Of a stretch of DNA of 64,000 nt, positions 52,655 to 62,528 are shown one piece after another; within the stretch, counting starts at the first letter, position 1; every line of letters starts with the position of its first letter. Source of the stretch: Bemisia tabaci (lineage: Eukaryota; Arthropoda; Insecta; Hemiptera; Aleyrodidae). Made by a program: the position numbers and the translations under genes. The stretch is taken from the NCBI RefSeq assembly GCF_918797505.1, contig NC_092802.1, positions 12,357,480-12,421,479 on the forward strand, given 5' to 3'. Under the pieces are notes generated by a model. The model was not told the DNA's origin, searched no databases, and saw nothing but the letters and a program-made list of their open reading frames with translations.

Positions 52655-52884
52655 CACTGGAAAAAAAACACATTGGATCTAGAGTCCAGACTCTTGAAAA
52701 CATCTTCAAGAAAAAATACTCTTGATTCAGTCAGATTTAAGCTAAAATCAAGAACCCAGCCTCTCAATTTGAGCGGATTTCCTTTTGATTTAAGCTTAAA
52801 TCTGATTGAATCAAGAGTATTTTTTCTTGTTTATGTTTTCAAGAGTCCAAACTCCAGATCCAATGTGTTTTTTTTTTTCCAGTG
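52655..52884. mobile_element. CACTGG/GGATCTAGAGTCC MITE, TSD AA
   Basis: CACTGGAAAAAAAACACATT to GTGTTTTTTTTTTTCCAGTG, flanked by AA. One of the most consensus-like copies. Confidence 0.93.
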
Positions 52885-53131
52885 AAAGATTGAAAATTTC
52901 ATGAAATTTTACGAGGCAATGAAATATTTCATATTTTTCAGGGGCTAGATGCGAGTATACAACCCGCACTCAAACACACAAAAAAGGAAGAAAGTCCTAC
53001 TTTTCATACTTTGCGAAACATGGAAAGGAACCGGGGTTTTTTTTTTTAATATCTTTCATGAATTTCTGAAATTTCATGAAATATTTCACGTGAAACCAAG
53101 ATTTTATTTTTCATGAAACTTTGCCACCCTG
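52885..53131. mobile_element. TTTCATGAAA phrase-repeat element ending CCACCCTG
   Basis: Repeats of TTTCATGAAAT, ATTTCACGTGAAA and GAAATATTTCA lead to CATGAAACTTTGCCACCCTG, the inverse of a CAGGGTGGCAAAG end. The left end lies at or under the MITE to its left and is unclear. Central DNA at 52945-53060 is not phrase-like. Confidence 0.55.
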
Positions 53132-53277
53132 TATCGTATGCACGCATTTCAATCAAAAGGAATTATATACTTTCTGAAATGAGCCCTGAGATCCATCGAT
53201 GAAAGGACCGTACCATGCACCTCGGCTTGCGACGATGCAGACTTTCCGTCATTTTTCAACTATTTTGAAATGGAAAA

Positions 53278-53490
53278 CAACTCAAAGTAACTCTTAAAAC
53301 TTCCCAGTTTTTTCTCTTTTGTGCGAGGAAATCCCTCACTGGAAAAAAAACACATTGGGTCTAGAGTCCAGACTCAAAAGTAACTCAAAGTACTCAAAGT
53401 AACTCTTAAAAAATTCCCAGTTTTTTTCTCTTTTGTGCGAGGAAATCCCTCACTGGAAAAAAAAAAACACATCATATCTAGAGTCCAGGC
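53278..53490. repeat. Direct duplication carrying a MITE end
   Basis: The segment CTCAAAGTAACTCTTAAAAC ... GTGCGAGGAAATCCCTCACT (53280-53345) recurs at 53388-53460, each time followed by a CACTGG MITE start. The first MITE stops after about 39 bp (GAGTCCAGACTC) and the second is full length. This records a tandem duplication after the insertion, or a replication slip. Confidence 0.82.
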
Positions 53491-53679
53491 TCTTGAAAAC
53501 ATCGACAAGAAAAAATACTCTTGATTCAATCAGATTTTTGCTTTAATCAAAGCGAAATCCGCTTAAATTAAGATGCTTGGTTCTTGCTTTAAGCTAGATT
53601 CTGATTGAATCAAGAGTACTTTTTCTTGTCGATTTTTTTAAGAGTCTGGACTCTAGATCTGATGTGTTTTTTTCGAGTG
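53451..53679. mobile_element. CACTGG/GGATCTAGAGTCC MITE, TSD CT
   Basis: CACTGGAAAAAAAAAAACAC to GTGTTTTTTTCGAGTG, flanked by CT. TCATATCTAGAGTCC and GATCTGATGTG show matching changes in both arms. Confidence 0.9.
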
Positions 53680-54266
53680 CTGTGAACATTTCAAGAAATT
53701 ATATTGTTTTGTTCTCTTTCATTCATCATTCATTTCTCAGTCGATAATACGTGTTCCTCTGGGTCGGGTTTGTTGACATTGGGCCAACTTGGGAGCTCCA
53801 TGATAGCTTAAAAATGATGAACCAATCAGAGAACGGCACAGAGATGGGAATACTCTTCTGTATACAGGTACTCTTGCCCCTAGGGGAGGGGGTGGACGTA
53901 AGGTACAACGTGGGGGGGGGTGAACCTGGGGCCCGACGCGACATGGCATCACCGGATTAAAATTCGCGGTTGGATAATGTAACGGGGCGCATGTATGATT
54001 CAAATTTATGAATGCGAGCGGCGAAGACTGCGAGAGGCGCGACTAGACCACTTTCTCCCCAAGCACGACCCTCCCCCGCCCCCCTCCGCCTCCCCGCCCC
54101 CCGGAGGTGCCCCCGGGGGGACGAGGGGAGCGGTCGCGGAGCCTGCCAAGCGAGGCTCGAACTGGACTTGAATTAGGTCGAGCAGCTTGGAGCTTTGTTT
54201 TTTTTCAGCCCGCATCGCCGTCAACGGCTCCGACCGGCCGCTCGCGTCGGCCGCAGCGAGTCTTGA
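53680..54266. other. No assigned gene; GC-rich tail
   Basis: AAAAATGATGAACCAATCAG at 53811 repeats the block at 46665. A GGGGGGGGTG run and C-rich DNA follow (54050-54120). Frames are low complexity. I see no supported exon. Confidence 0.35.
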
Positions 54267-54775
54267 GAGTTGGCAACACTGGGCCGTTTAACTGTACTGC
54301 CGTGCTAAGGAAGAGCGTCGTATGAACCTTCAGGCGTTGCCGAATTGCCTCCAATGGAATGCGAATTTTTTGGAAAAGTTGCATGGATTTCTCCTGAAAT
54401 TCTTTAAGAAAATTTTGCGAGATTCGAATCAAAATTATTTGAAAATTTCAATGTGATTCTTGAAAGTTGGCAACACTTCACTGGAAAAAAAGAAACACAT
54501 TGGATCTAGAGTCCAGACTCTTGAAAACATTGACAAGAAAGTGGACCCTTGATTCAATCAGATTTAAGCTTAAATCAAAAGGAAATCCGCTCAAATTATG
54601 AGGCTTGGTTCTTGATTTAAGCTTAAATCTGTTTGAATCAAGAGTATTTTTTACTGTCGATGTTTTTAAGAGTCCGGACTCTAGATTCAATGCGTTTTTT
54701 TTCTCCAGTGTGGGCCGTTTAACTGTACTGCCGCACGAAGGAAGAACCTCGTATGAACCTTCATGTGTTTCCAAG
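54267..54775. repeat. Duplicated CTGCCGTG-MITE end with nested CACTGG MITE
   Basis: GTTGGCAACACTGGGCCGTT and AACTGTACTGCCG occur at 54267-54301. The same two parts recur around the nested MITE at 54466-54478 and 54711-54733. Each is followed by a truncated CTGCCGTG-family start (54297 and 54730). Thus a roughly 430 bp unit was duplicated and a CACTGG MITE inserted into one seam. Confidence 0.75.
54479..54710. mobile_element. CACTGG/GGATCTAGAGTCC MITE
   Basis: CACTGGAAAAAAAGAAACAC to TTTTTTTTCTCCAGTG. It lies between AACACT and TGGGCC. The same join without it appears at 54274-54281. Confidence 0.9.
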
Positions 54776-55414
54776 TGGAGAATTGGCAGGTGTCTGATAT
54801 TTGAAGAGTTTCATGTTGAAGTGGATGCTACTGACTTAACTGAATGCGAGGCCACCATTGGTTCATTAATCGAGCAATTATTGAAGGAGATGTGACGAAA
54901 ATATCTAGTTTGCTAAAATACATGCGATTTAATAGGAAATGCCGCCAGATGACGTCACAAGGCGATGCATTTTCTCACTTTTAAGTCAATTTTTAAAGTA
55001 TTTCCCATTACAGAAAGCAATTATAATAAATACTGCGAAATCAGCTCTTTAAGCACGCTCAGCTCAGATGAGGCAATAAAAAATTTGCTCGCAAATTATA
55101 CATTTCATATATAGCAATGAAAAGTAGAATTGTTGGGAAATTTTCATGTTTTCTAGCTTAAATCCAAAAAAATTTGTTTGAGGTTATGTTCTATTGTTTT
55201 GAACCAAGCGATGCATCGAACCCCAATCGAATACGACCTATTTACGCGCTATTCCCGTACGATCAAAAGTTATTTGACGAATATTCATTACTTTCGCGTC
55301 AGAATTCCGAATAAATTACTCTGCTTGTTCAGAATGGAAATGTGTACGCACACGCATATTCAGCTAAATTTTTAACCATCGGTGAACTGGAATTTAATTA
55401 ATCACAGAGGAGTA
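54776..55414. other. No recognisable gene
   Basis: AT-rich DNA. The 96-codon and 65-codon frames overlap MITE arms or AT-rich DNA and have no recognised family. Confidence 0.3.
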
Positions 55415-55666
55415 CTGCCGTGCTAAGGAAGAACGCCGTATGAACCTCCAGGCGTTGCCAAATTTCTTTCGGTAAATCACGAATGTTCGGGAAAATTTGT
55501 CAATCTTTTTTTTCCAATCACTCAGTGAATTTTGTTCAAAATTTGATCTAAATAGTCTGAAAATTTCAAGGCTAAATATTCATAACTTTCTTCAAAAATA
55601 AACATTTTCTAAAAGAAATTTGGCAACTCTCGAATGTTCATACGGCGTTCTTCCTCAGGACGGCAG
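55415..55666. mobile_element. CTGCCGTG-family MITE, TSD AGTA
   Basis: CTGCCGTGCTAAGGAAGAAC to TTCTTCCTCAGGACGGCAG, 252 bp, flanked by AGTA (55411-55414 and 55667-55670). It serves as the uninterrupted reference for the nested copies. Confidence 0.93.
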
Positions 55667-55912
55667 AGTAATACGCAGACATTTTATTTCAGTGTCTGAT
55701 GAAGCAGGATGAAATATTATTCGAAACAACGATCATGAATGAGAGAGGATTCCTAACTCAAATGTCAATAAACCTGAGCGCATTGTTTACACAATTTTGG
55801 CAAATATATTGATTTACGCCGAACATAATGATCATTAATTCAAAGCGAAGCGTAGTGTGCTTTTTCTCTATTATCTCATGGCGTTATTTTCCGGATTGCA
55901 GCCAGTGGCGTG
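55667..55912. other. No gene seen
   Basis: Short AT-rich interval. Confidence 0.3.
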
Positions 55913-56066
55913 GCGTGAATGATCGATTATCGATATCTCGCCATTTGAAGCTATGGTAAAGAATCGATTACTAAGGTTTTCAACGCGAACACACTGATAA
56001 TCGATCTTTTTTCATAGGCTCGAGTGGCGTATCAATCGATATATCGCATAGCACGCCACGCCACTG
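55913..56066. mobile_element. CAGTGGCGTGGCG-family MITE, near-perfect 8 bp TSD
   Basis: CAGTGGCGTGGCGTGAATGA to CACGCCACGCCACTG. The flanks are GATTGCAG (then one extra C) and GATTGCAC. Confidence 0.9.
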
Positions 56067-56178
56067 GATTGCACTCTCAGGTCTTGAATTTTTCCCCTCA
56101 TTCATGCCACGGCTTGTTTTATATTTTTTTTTCGTTGCCTTATGTGTTGCACGTAGAGTAAGTGATGAAAAGCTTCCA

Positions 56179-57458
56179 GGACTTTATGTCCACCTACCTT
56201 TCGTCCATTAATTAAATGTCCTCCGCTATTTATGTCCACTAAACGTTAAGTCCAGTCTTTATTTAGTCCACATGATTGAATGTCCAACCATGAATATGTC
56301 CATAGATGAAAACCAAAGCGGGAGTCTAGGAAACGCTTCAATGCCAAATTAATCATTTTTCAGTGACAGATGCAGTCAAAATTGAAAGTCCTCTTTAACT
56401 AGTTATTTCGTGCACCTTCAATCTTGTAGGATACTGTGCAACGCCTCTGACGCGAAATAGTTGCTTGAAGCGTTGCGGCGCGGCAGGTAACCAGCGTGAC
56501 ACGCGCACAGGCGCCTACAAACCTAACGGGATACTTCACGCGTTGCGCAATGCGTGAAGTATCCCGTTAGGTTTGTAGGCGCCAGTGCGCGTTCTGCGCT
56601 GCTAACACGCCGCTCTGCTCTGTGTTAGGCTCTAATATTTAAAGGAGTCAGCGGTTTTCAACTCATGATTTTGAAATGTTTGCACTCTCTGCATTGATTA
56701 TTCCCTTTTAAACTGATGAAAAAGAAATATGTACTACTGAAAAATATAATGTGTTTTTTGTAAATATAATAGTGGTTCCGTGTCAAATTTAATGATCTCC
56801 AAAGCATTCAAATTTATTCTTTTATGTTTTGGGCTTTTACTGTGCTGCAGCGTGGTGCAAGCGCAACTAAACGCTCAAATTTGGACGTATTTGTCTCAAG
56901 GAGGTTGATGTACAAATAAGTTAAAAACAAAAAATTGCATGCTTCTTAGTTTTTTTCCTCTTTTATTAATTTTTGTTAGTTTCATTCATCACAACTACGG
57001 CTCATTGAGATTCATATCGATGCCATTGCTTGGAAAAGGTTTTACAAATATTTACCACGTTTTAAAAATGTGAATGTTTTTAAAATGAAGTAATCAATTT
57101 CATTAAAAAAAAAGAATGTACATTTAAGGCATATTTTATATCGGAAATTTCTAGGATAGACATGAAACCAAGTATTTACCAAAGACAATTTGAAAAGATG
57201 AATCGAAAGAAGAAATTAACATTTCATTAAAATATGAGTTACAATAACAACACCTCATTCTCTCTTAGTTTTCTCATTTCGATGTTGTCAATATAATTTT
57301 ACACGGGGACTAAAATATGACGCTTGAATTTGCTTTAGTGGACTTAACTTAGTGGACGTTTAAGTAATGGACTTAACAGTATTGTGGGCTTTAGAACTGT
57401 GGACGTAAAAATTGTGGACGAAAAGTCTGTGGACGTAAAAAAAGTGGACATAAAGTCC
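56179..57458. mobile_element. 1.28 kb element with GGACTTTATGTCCAC ends
   Basis: The left end GGACTTTATGTCCACC and right end GTGGACATAAAGTCC are inverted. Next to each end lies a 110-130 bp tract of ATGTCCAC (left) or GTGGACGTAAA (right) phrases. The 56480-56830 part is a fragment of the TIR element that the big Helitron split, so elements are again layered. The rest (56840-57330) is AT-rich and non-coding. Confidence 0.75.
56480..56835. mobile_element. Uninterrupted relative of the Helitron's host element (inverted)
   Basis: In reverse orientation it reads GGAGATCATTAAATTTGACA, ACGGAACCACT, ACATATTTCTTTTTCATCAG, TTTAAAAGGGAATAATC and TCAAAATCATGAGTTGAA, then GGCGCCTACAAACC. It matches both sides of 23229-31614 without a gap. 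A palindrome at about 56500-56585 (CCTAACGGGATACTTCACGC and its inverse) sits at its left. Confidence 0.88.
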
Positions 57459-57694
57459 GTGTACCGATGAAAATTTGGCTCTTCTCAATGATAAATCCTA
57501 TGTGAAAGAAACCCTGGTTTGCCGTAGCAGACTATGTCAGACACCAAACTAATGAAGACAGGTGTGTCCGTTAGTATTGACCCCTTATCATTTTAGGATT
57601 ATTAATACTATTATTCAACCACGCATGAGCTTGTGTTGCCTATCCTAAAAATTGAAGGCGAACTGACACGCTCTAATGATAACAAATCTCTATT
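57459..57694. other. No gene seen
   Basis: Short single-copy interval. Confidence 0.3.
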
Positions 57695-57821
57695 CTGCCG
57701 TGCTAAGGAAGAACGCCGTATGAGCCTTCAGACGTTGCCAAGCTTCCTCCGATAAAAACCAAATTTACTGGGAAAATAGTAAATATTTTTTCCCATTATT
57801 TTCAGAAAATTTTGTACGTAA

Positions 57822-58857
57822 TCTATATATTTAATATCCTAAGGCCTTTTTTGGCCTCATACAGTTTGTGCTAATTCGATCTCGGAAACTACTGGACCGA
57901 TTTTGCTCGGATTTGTTTTAAATGAAAGCTCTTAGGCTGTAGACGTGCCAACATTCCTTAGTTTTTCGATTTGCACGACCGACGTTGCAAAATTTACCTC
58001 GATTTGATAACGACATGCTTGCGTTTTTGACGTTGGACAGTTTGTGCTAATTCGATCTCGGAAACTACTGGACCGATTTTGCTCGGATTTGTTTTAAATG
58101 AAAGCTCTTAGGCTGTAGACGTGCCAACATTCCTTGGTTTTTCAATTTGCGCGACCGACGTTGCAAAATTTACCTCGGTTTGATAACGACATATTAGCGT
58201 TTTTGCCGCTGGACAGTTTGTGCTAATTCGATCTCGGAAACTACTGGACCGATTTTCCTCGGATTTGTTTTAAATGAAAGCTCATAGGGTCTAGATGTGC
58301 CAAGACCCCTTCGTTTTTCGATTTGCGTGACCGAAGTTGCAAAATTTACCTCGATTTGATAACGACATATTTGCGTTTTTGACGCTGGACGAGTCATATG
58401 GTTGGGGGACCTCCCACCCTCTGATTTTCCGTTTCCCTCTCCACGTAAACCCATCCCTACCTGCTCACAACACGTGTCACCCTTCTACCCTAGCGTGGGT
58501 CCTACGGCAGTTTCACTCATGTCGGGGGTCGGCTCATGTCTTCTTCCAAGAGAATTGGTGATTTATCTTCACCCTTTCGCACCGTTACATTTTCAAAAAG
58601 TGTTCTGATTTTCTTTTCCAGGAGTGTTATTTATTTTTCAAGGTTGTTTCTTTTTCTAAAAGTAGGTAATTTTTCGTTTCCTATTCTTTGTTTTTGAATT
58701 TATCATTTTGCCTCCAGGAAGTCCTCTAAGCACTGGTAGTAGCAAAATTTGGCTCGCGAAGCGAGCCAACAGTTACTCGCGGAGCGAGTAACTGGGGGTC
58801 CAGGGGGCTTGCCCCCGGCTAGCGGCGCAAGCGAGCGTAGCGAGCTGAAGCAGCTAG
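57822..58857 (+). mobile_element. 1,036 bp non-autonomous Helitron
   Basis: It begins TCTATATATTTAATATCC and ends GCTGAAGCAGCTAG, inserted exactly between A (57821) and T (58858). It shares the 5' block TAAGGCCTTTTTT with the 8.4 kb Helitron (reverse strand near 31590). The 3' region has stacked GC palindromes: GGCTCGCGAAGCGAGCC (58751), TTACTCGCGGAGCGAGTAA (58772) and GGGGGCTTGCCCCC. It encodes no recognisable protein. Three 176 bp tandem repeats fill its 5' half. Confidence 0.92.
57861..58388 (+). repeat. Three 176 bp tandem repeats in the small Helitron
   Basis: ACAGTTTGTGCTAATTCGAT begins units at 57861, 58037 and 58213, spacing exactly 176. Each continues CTCGGAAACTACTGGACCGA, then GTTTTAAATGAAAGCTC and ATTTACCTCGATTTGATAAC. 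A partial fourth start (GACGCTGGAC) is at 58381. Confidence 0.93.
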
Positions 58858-59076
58858 TTTTATCTAAAATGTCTGAAAATGTCAAGGACGTAAATGCATG
58901 AATGTCGTCAAAAATACATGTTATATCAAGTGAAAGTTGGCAACTCCTGAATGTTCATACGGCGTTCTTCCTTAGCACGGAGGCATTGTCGTTACGTCTT
59001 AATTCTTTAATTTACAAATTAATTTTCGTGCAAATTGTGTTACTCCTTGTTGACCAAAAAGCCTCTATATGACTGA

Positions 59077-59224
59077 CAGTAGCGTGGTGTGTTTTGCGAT
59101 ATTACGATTGGTCTGCCATTTAAACCTACGGAATGGGATCAATAAAAACACCTTAATAATCGATTCTTTACCATAGTTTCGAATGGAGAAATATCGATAA
59201 TCGATTATTCACGCCTCGCCATTG
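59077..59224. mobile_element. CAGTGGCGTGGCG-family MITE, diverged
   Basis: CAGTAGCGTGGTGTGTTTTG to CACGCCTCGCCATTG, with GGTCTGCCATTTAAACC and TAATCGATTCTTTACCATAG inside. Confidence 0.8.
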
Positions 59225-59366
59225 GGACTGGTGCTACTATTCCGAAAGGCTCCGACAAGAAAACTTTGACAATAAAGACTTATTTTAGGTGAATAAAGCC
59301 TAGTCTAATGATGATTTAAATAACAAATTAAGTAAAACAGTGCTCCGTGTGAAGCACATCGAACTT

Positions 59367-59626
59367 ATTGCCACCTTCCGGCCAAAAGCATCACGAGCGT
59401 CATGCGGCATTTAAAAATTTCCGCCGCCATTTTCATTTTTTTTACAGAGAAATTGTTCAACGAAACTGTCCGAAAATTTTATTGTATTTTCTTTATGCTG
59501 CCGATGAAATACAGTGCAATTTTTGAACAGATTCAACCAACAATTACTCTATGAAAAATTAAAATGGCGGCAGAAATTGTTGAATGCCGGCCGCGTGGCG
59601 CTTGTGATACTTTGGCCGGAGGATGA
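59367..59626. mobile_element. CGTCAYCYTCCGGCCAAA TIR element
   Basis: The left end CCTTCCGGCCAAAAGCATCA and right end GATACTTTGGCCGGAGGATG are inverted. Sub-terminal CATGCGGCATTTAAAAATTT and AATTGTTGAATGCCGGCCGC, and GCCGCCATTTT against AAAATGGCGGC, also mirror. A partial copy lies at 37751-37970. Confidence 0.85.
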
Positions 59627-60292
59627 CGCTATATCAAAAAACTGCCAATGACATAACATGAGTTATAACGTGACTTTCCGACATAAATATTCAATACTCT
59701 ATTGTAGGAAACAAAGCAATCTCAAAACTACGGTCATGATAACTAATTACTGTAACGAGCCTATTTTCTTTTTATGTTTCAGGTGAGTTTTTCCTGAAAG
59801 AATATTTACGGTGTACCGGTGAAGATTTCGGTTTGCTTGCAGACTCTAGGGTGCAATGAACTACTTTCAATGATGTAAGTTTGTAATTGTTTCAATATTA
59901 CTGTCAGCTTTTTGCCTAGTGGAATAAATTTTGCGATACAGAACTTTTATTCCTCGCTCACCAGTAAAAACATATGCATAAGGGAATTGATGACATGCAT
60001 GTTTTTACCAAAATGAGCCGAGAATTGTAGTTCCTCATTGCAAAATGTTGTCCAATTTACCTCTTGCGCATGCGTCCGATTAGTGGTGATTTTGGCAAGT
60101 TAGCAACTTTGTTTTTCCTTCATTAACCCTATATCAACTTCCACCCTAATATCGATTCCTGCCTAACCTAGAATCGATATTTTTCGATAATTTTGCGCAT
60201 ACATTCAAATGAGCGAATCCCTTTATTACTAGCTTTTGAAAATTTCAACTGGCTCTGGCGCGCCAAAAACTGATCCACTTCGGAAACCAGCA
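59627..60292. other. No recognisable feature
   Basis: Single-copy AT-rich DNA. Confidence 0.3.
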
Positions 60293-60545
60293 CTGCCGTG
60301 TTGAGGAAAAACGCCGTATGAACTTTCAGGCGTTGCCAAATTTCCTTGGATAAAACACGAATTTCCTGGTAAACTTATGAACATTTTCCCTCTAATTTCT
60401 CAGGTAATTTTTTCCCCAATTTCACGTGAAGTTCCTGAAAATTTCAAGGAAACATTTTCTTAACTTTCCCCAAAAATAAACATTTTATCAAAGCTAATTT
60501 TGCAACGTTCGAATTTTCATACGGCGTTTTTCCTTAGCACGGCAG
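60293..60545. mobile_element. CTGCCGTG-family MITE, TSD AGCA
   Basis: CTGCCGTGTTGAGGAAAAAC to TTTTTCCTTAGCACGGCAG, flanked by AGCA (60289-60292 and 60546-60549). Frames overlapping its right end are artefacts. Confidence 0.93.
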
Positions 60546-60900
60546 AGCAGCTCTTGTTGCAAAAATGTAAAAAAGCACCCGGTAACATTGCAATGATGTG
60601 TTTGAGAAAAAATCACAGAGCTCCAGAAGTTTCTCAAGAGACTTACGCTTTTCCCGCTTTTCAGCGGACAGCATACCTTTTGAGCATGCGCCGAGGCGTA
60701 TTGAAACGTCGTTTTCCTCCGAAGAAACGTAATGCCATTCCAAGGTTGCAAAATTGGCTAAAACACTTCAATGTTTCACAAAATTTTACCCATACGATCT
60801 TATCCCAAAATTTCATTGATTTTTGCGAGCGATCAGAGGAAATATCTCGGGAATATTCAGGAAGAAGAGTCCGAGGTTTCTCCCGGTAAAAATGCGATTT
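60546..60900. other. No gene assigned
   Basis: A 129-codon plus-strand frame (60500-60889) starts inside the MITE and reads through single-copy DNA to a stop. I recognise no family and no splice signals. Confidence 0.3.
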
Positions 60901-61198
60901 CAGGGTGTCTACAAGTCCGAAATTTCCTGAAAGTCTAGAAAAAGTACTGATTTTTTCAGGGCGATCCGGAAGTACTGAAAAAGTGCGGAATTCTGCAAGA
61001 AGGTCCGGAATATTTGACGTTTGTTTGCAATATAAGCAAAAAATTGAAATTTTTGAAATTTTTCGAATTTCGTCAATTGAAGGTACTGAAAAAGTACTAA
61101 ATTTTTCTGTTCAGGAGGTACTGAATTTCTCGGGAATGTACTGAAAAAATACTGGAAAAGCACTGATTTTGGCCAGCCTGTTTTAGTAGATGCCCTTG
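60901..61198. mobile_element. CAGGGTGTCTAC phrase-repeat element
   Basis: CAGGGTGTCTACAAGTCCGA to TTTTAGTAGATGCCCTTG, with TCCGGAA and GTACTGAAAAAGTACT phrases. Confidence 0.86.
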
Positions 61199-61385
61199 AT
61201 TTGCGCGGGGAAATTTGGCAACATTGCAATAAAAGTTACGCTCCTCCGCGAGGAGAACGACGAAAAACCTGTCCACTTCAGAACTCCGCTCCCAGCACTT
61301 CCCGGCGAAAAAAGCCCTGCCCCGTCACAATGTTGCGTCGAGGAAGAAACGCGTCTCCACGAAGGGATCTCGTGGGACTCAGGCT
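61199..61385. other. No gene seen
   Basis: GC-richer interval with nothing recognisable. Confidence 0.3.
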
Positions 61386-61638
61386 CTGCCGTGCTGAGGA
61401 AAAACGCCGTATGAACAGTCGAGAGTTGCCAAATTTCCTTTGATAAAATGTTTATATATGAGGAAAGCTATGAATATTTTTCCATGAAATTTTCAGGAAC
61501 TTTAGGCGACATTGCAAACGACACTATCTCCAAAATTGCTCGAAAAATATTCATAAGTGTACCAGGAATTTCGTATTTTATCGAAGGAAATTTGGCAACG
61601 CCCGATGGCTCATACGGCGTTTTTCCTTAGCACGGTAG
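61386..61638. mobile_element. CTGCCGTG-family MITE, TSD GGCT
   Basis: CTGCCGTGCTGAGGAAAAAC to TTTTTCCTTAGCACGGTAG, flanked by GGCT (61382-61385 and 61639-61642). Confidence 0.93.
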
Positions 61639-61971
61639 GGCTGTTGGTGCCTCCGAAGCCGAGACAATTTTTTCGGCAGGCTTACATCCACGTCGTTCGC
61701 CTCCTTTTCCAACTTTTTACGAGCGAAGTCGGCGAGTCGGGTGATATAATAAGTTGAGGACTGGTCCGGGCGGGGGGTGAGGTGGGGGGGCGGTGTTTCC
61801 GAGACTTTCTCCATTTCGCCGTGACGGAGGGGGGTAGGGGAGGGGGCGCCGCGTTCATTAATGATTTAAATATTATCGGTGTCCCGCGATCTCAACGCTG
61901 CGCCGGCGCTGGGGTCTGTGTTGAAAACTTTGGCTTAAAGCGAAAAGAGGAGAAGCTTCTCGTTGAAAGTA
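61639..61971. other. No gene; G-rich tract
   Basis: GGTGAGGTGGGGGGGCGGTG at 61776 and GGAGGGGGGTAGGGGAGGGG at 61825 are G-rich with quadruplex potential. No supported frame. Confidence 0.4.
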
Positions 61972-61979
61972 GAGTCCCT

Positions 61980-62281
61980 TTATACTGAGAGACAAGACAA
62001 CACCCCCTGATGGAGTCACAAACGGGAATAAAGATCACAGAAATTGAACGTTTTCTGTAATCTTTGATCGGCCCATTCTCAAATTCCTTTCTCCGTTCCT
62101 TCTCTCATTCCTTTTTTTACTTGTCGAACCCTTAATTCCCTGGTCTATTCTGGATTATAATCTTTGCAATCGGTGAAAATGTAGTCTTTATTCCCGTTTG
62201 TGGCACTTTGAAGGCCTAAAGTACGGGAACCAATCAGAAATTGATTCACATTGTCTTGACTCTTAGTATAAAGGGACTCTA
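61980..62281. mobile_element. TAGAGTCCC-family MITE, TSD GTTGAAAG
   Basis: TAGAGTCCCTTTATACTGAG to TAGTATAAAGGGACTCTA, 302 bp. GTTGAAAG flanks both sides (61972-61979 and 62282-62289). This is the cleanest copy and defines the 8 bp TSD of the family. Confidence 0.95.
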
Positions 62282-62289
62282 GTTGAAAG

Positions 62290-62528
62290 TGGGTACAGAG
62301 TATCGTTGAGCGCCTAGGGAAAGTCCGAAACAGTGTTCCCATTTCACCCCACCGAAGATTTTGGGGTTCCCGGAATTAATGCCAATTTTTAAAAGTTCCG
62401 TGAAAAATTCTGATTTTTTTAAAAGCTGCGGGGAAAACTTTCGAAATACGCCCGGAGGTAATTCCGAACATTGTCAAATTTCATTATAAAATCATCAAAT
62501 TTGATCAAGTTATCTGCCTACTACTACT
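62290..62528. other. No gene seen
   Basis: Short single-copy interval. Confidence 0.3.

Larger units (their letters stand above)
57695..58983. mobile_element. CTGCCGTG-family MITE split by a Helitron
   Basis: The left arm, CTGCCGTGCTAAGGAAGAAC to GTACGTAA, ends at 57821. The right arm resumes TTTTATCTAAAATGTCTGAA at 58858 and ends TTCTTCCTTAGCACGGAGG. Flanks are TATT and CATT, an almost exact 4 bp TSD. Confidence 0.9.
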
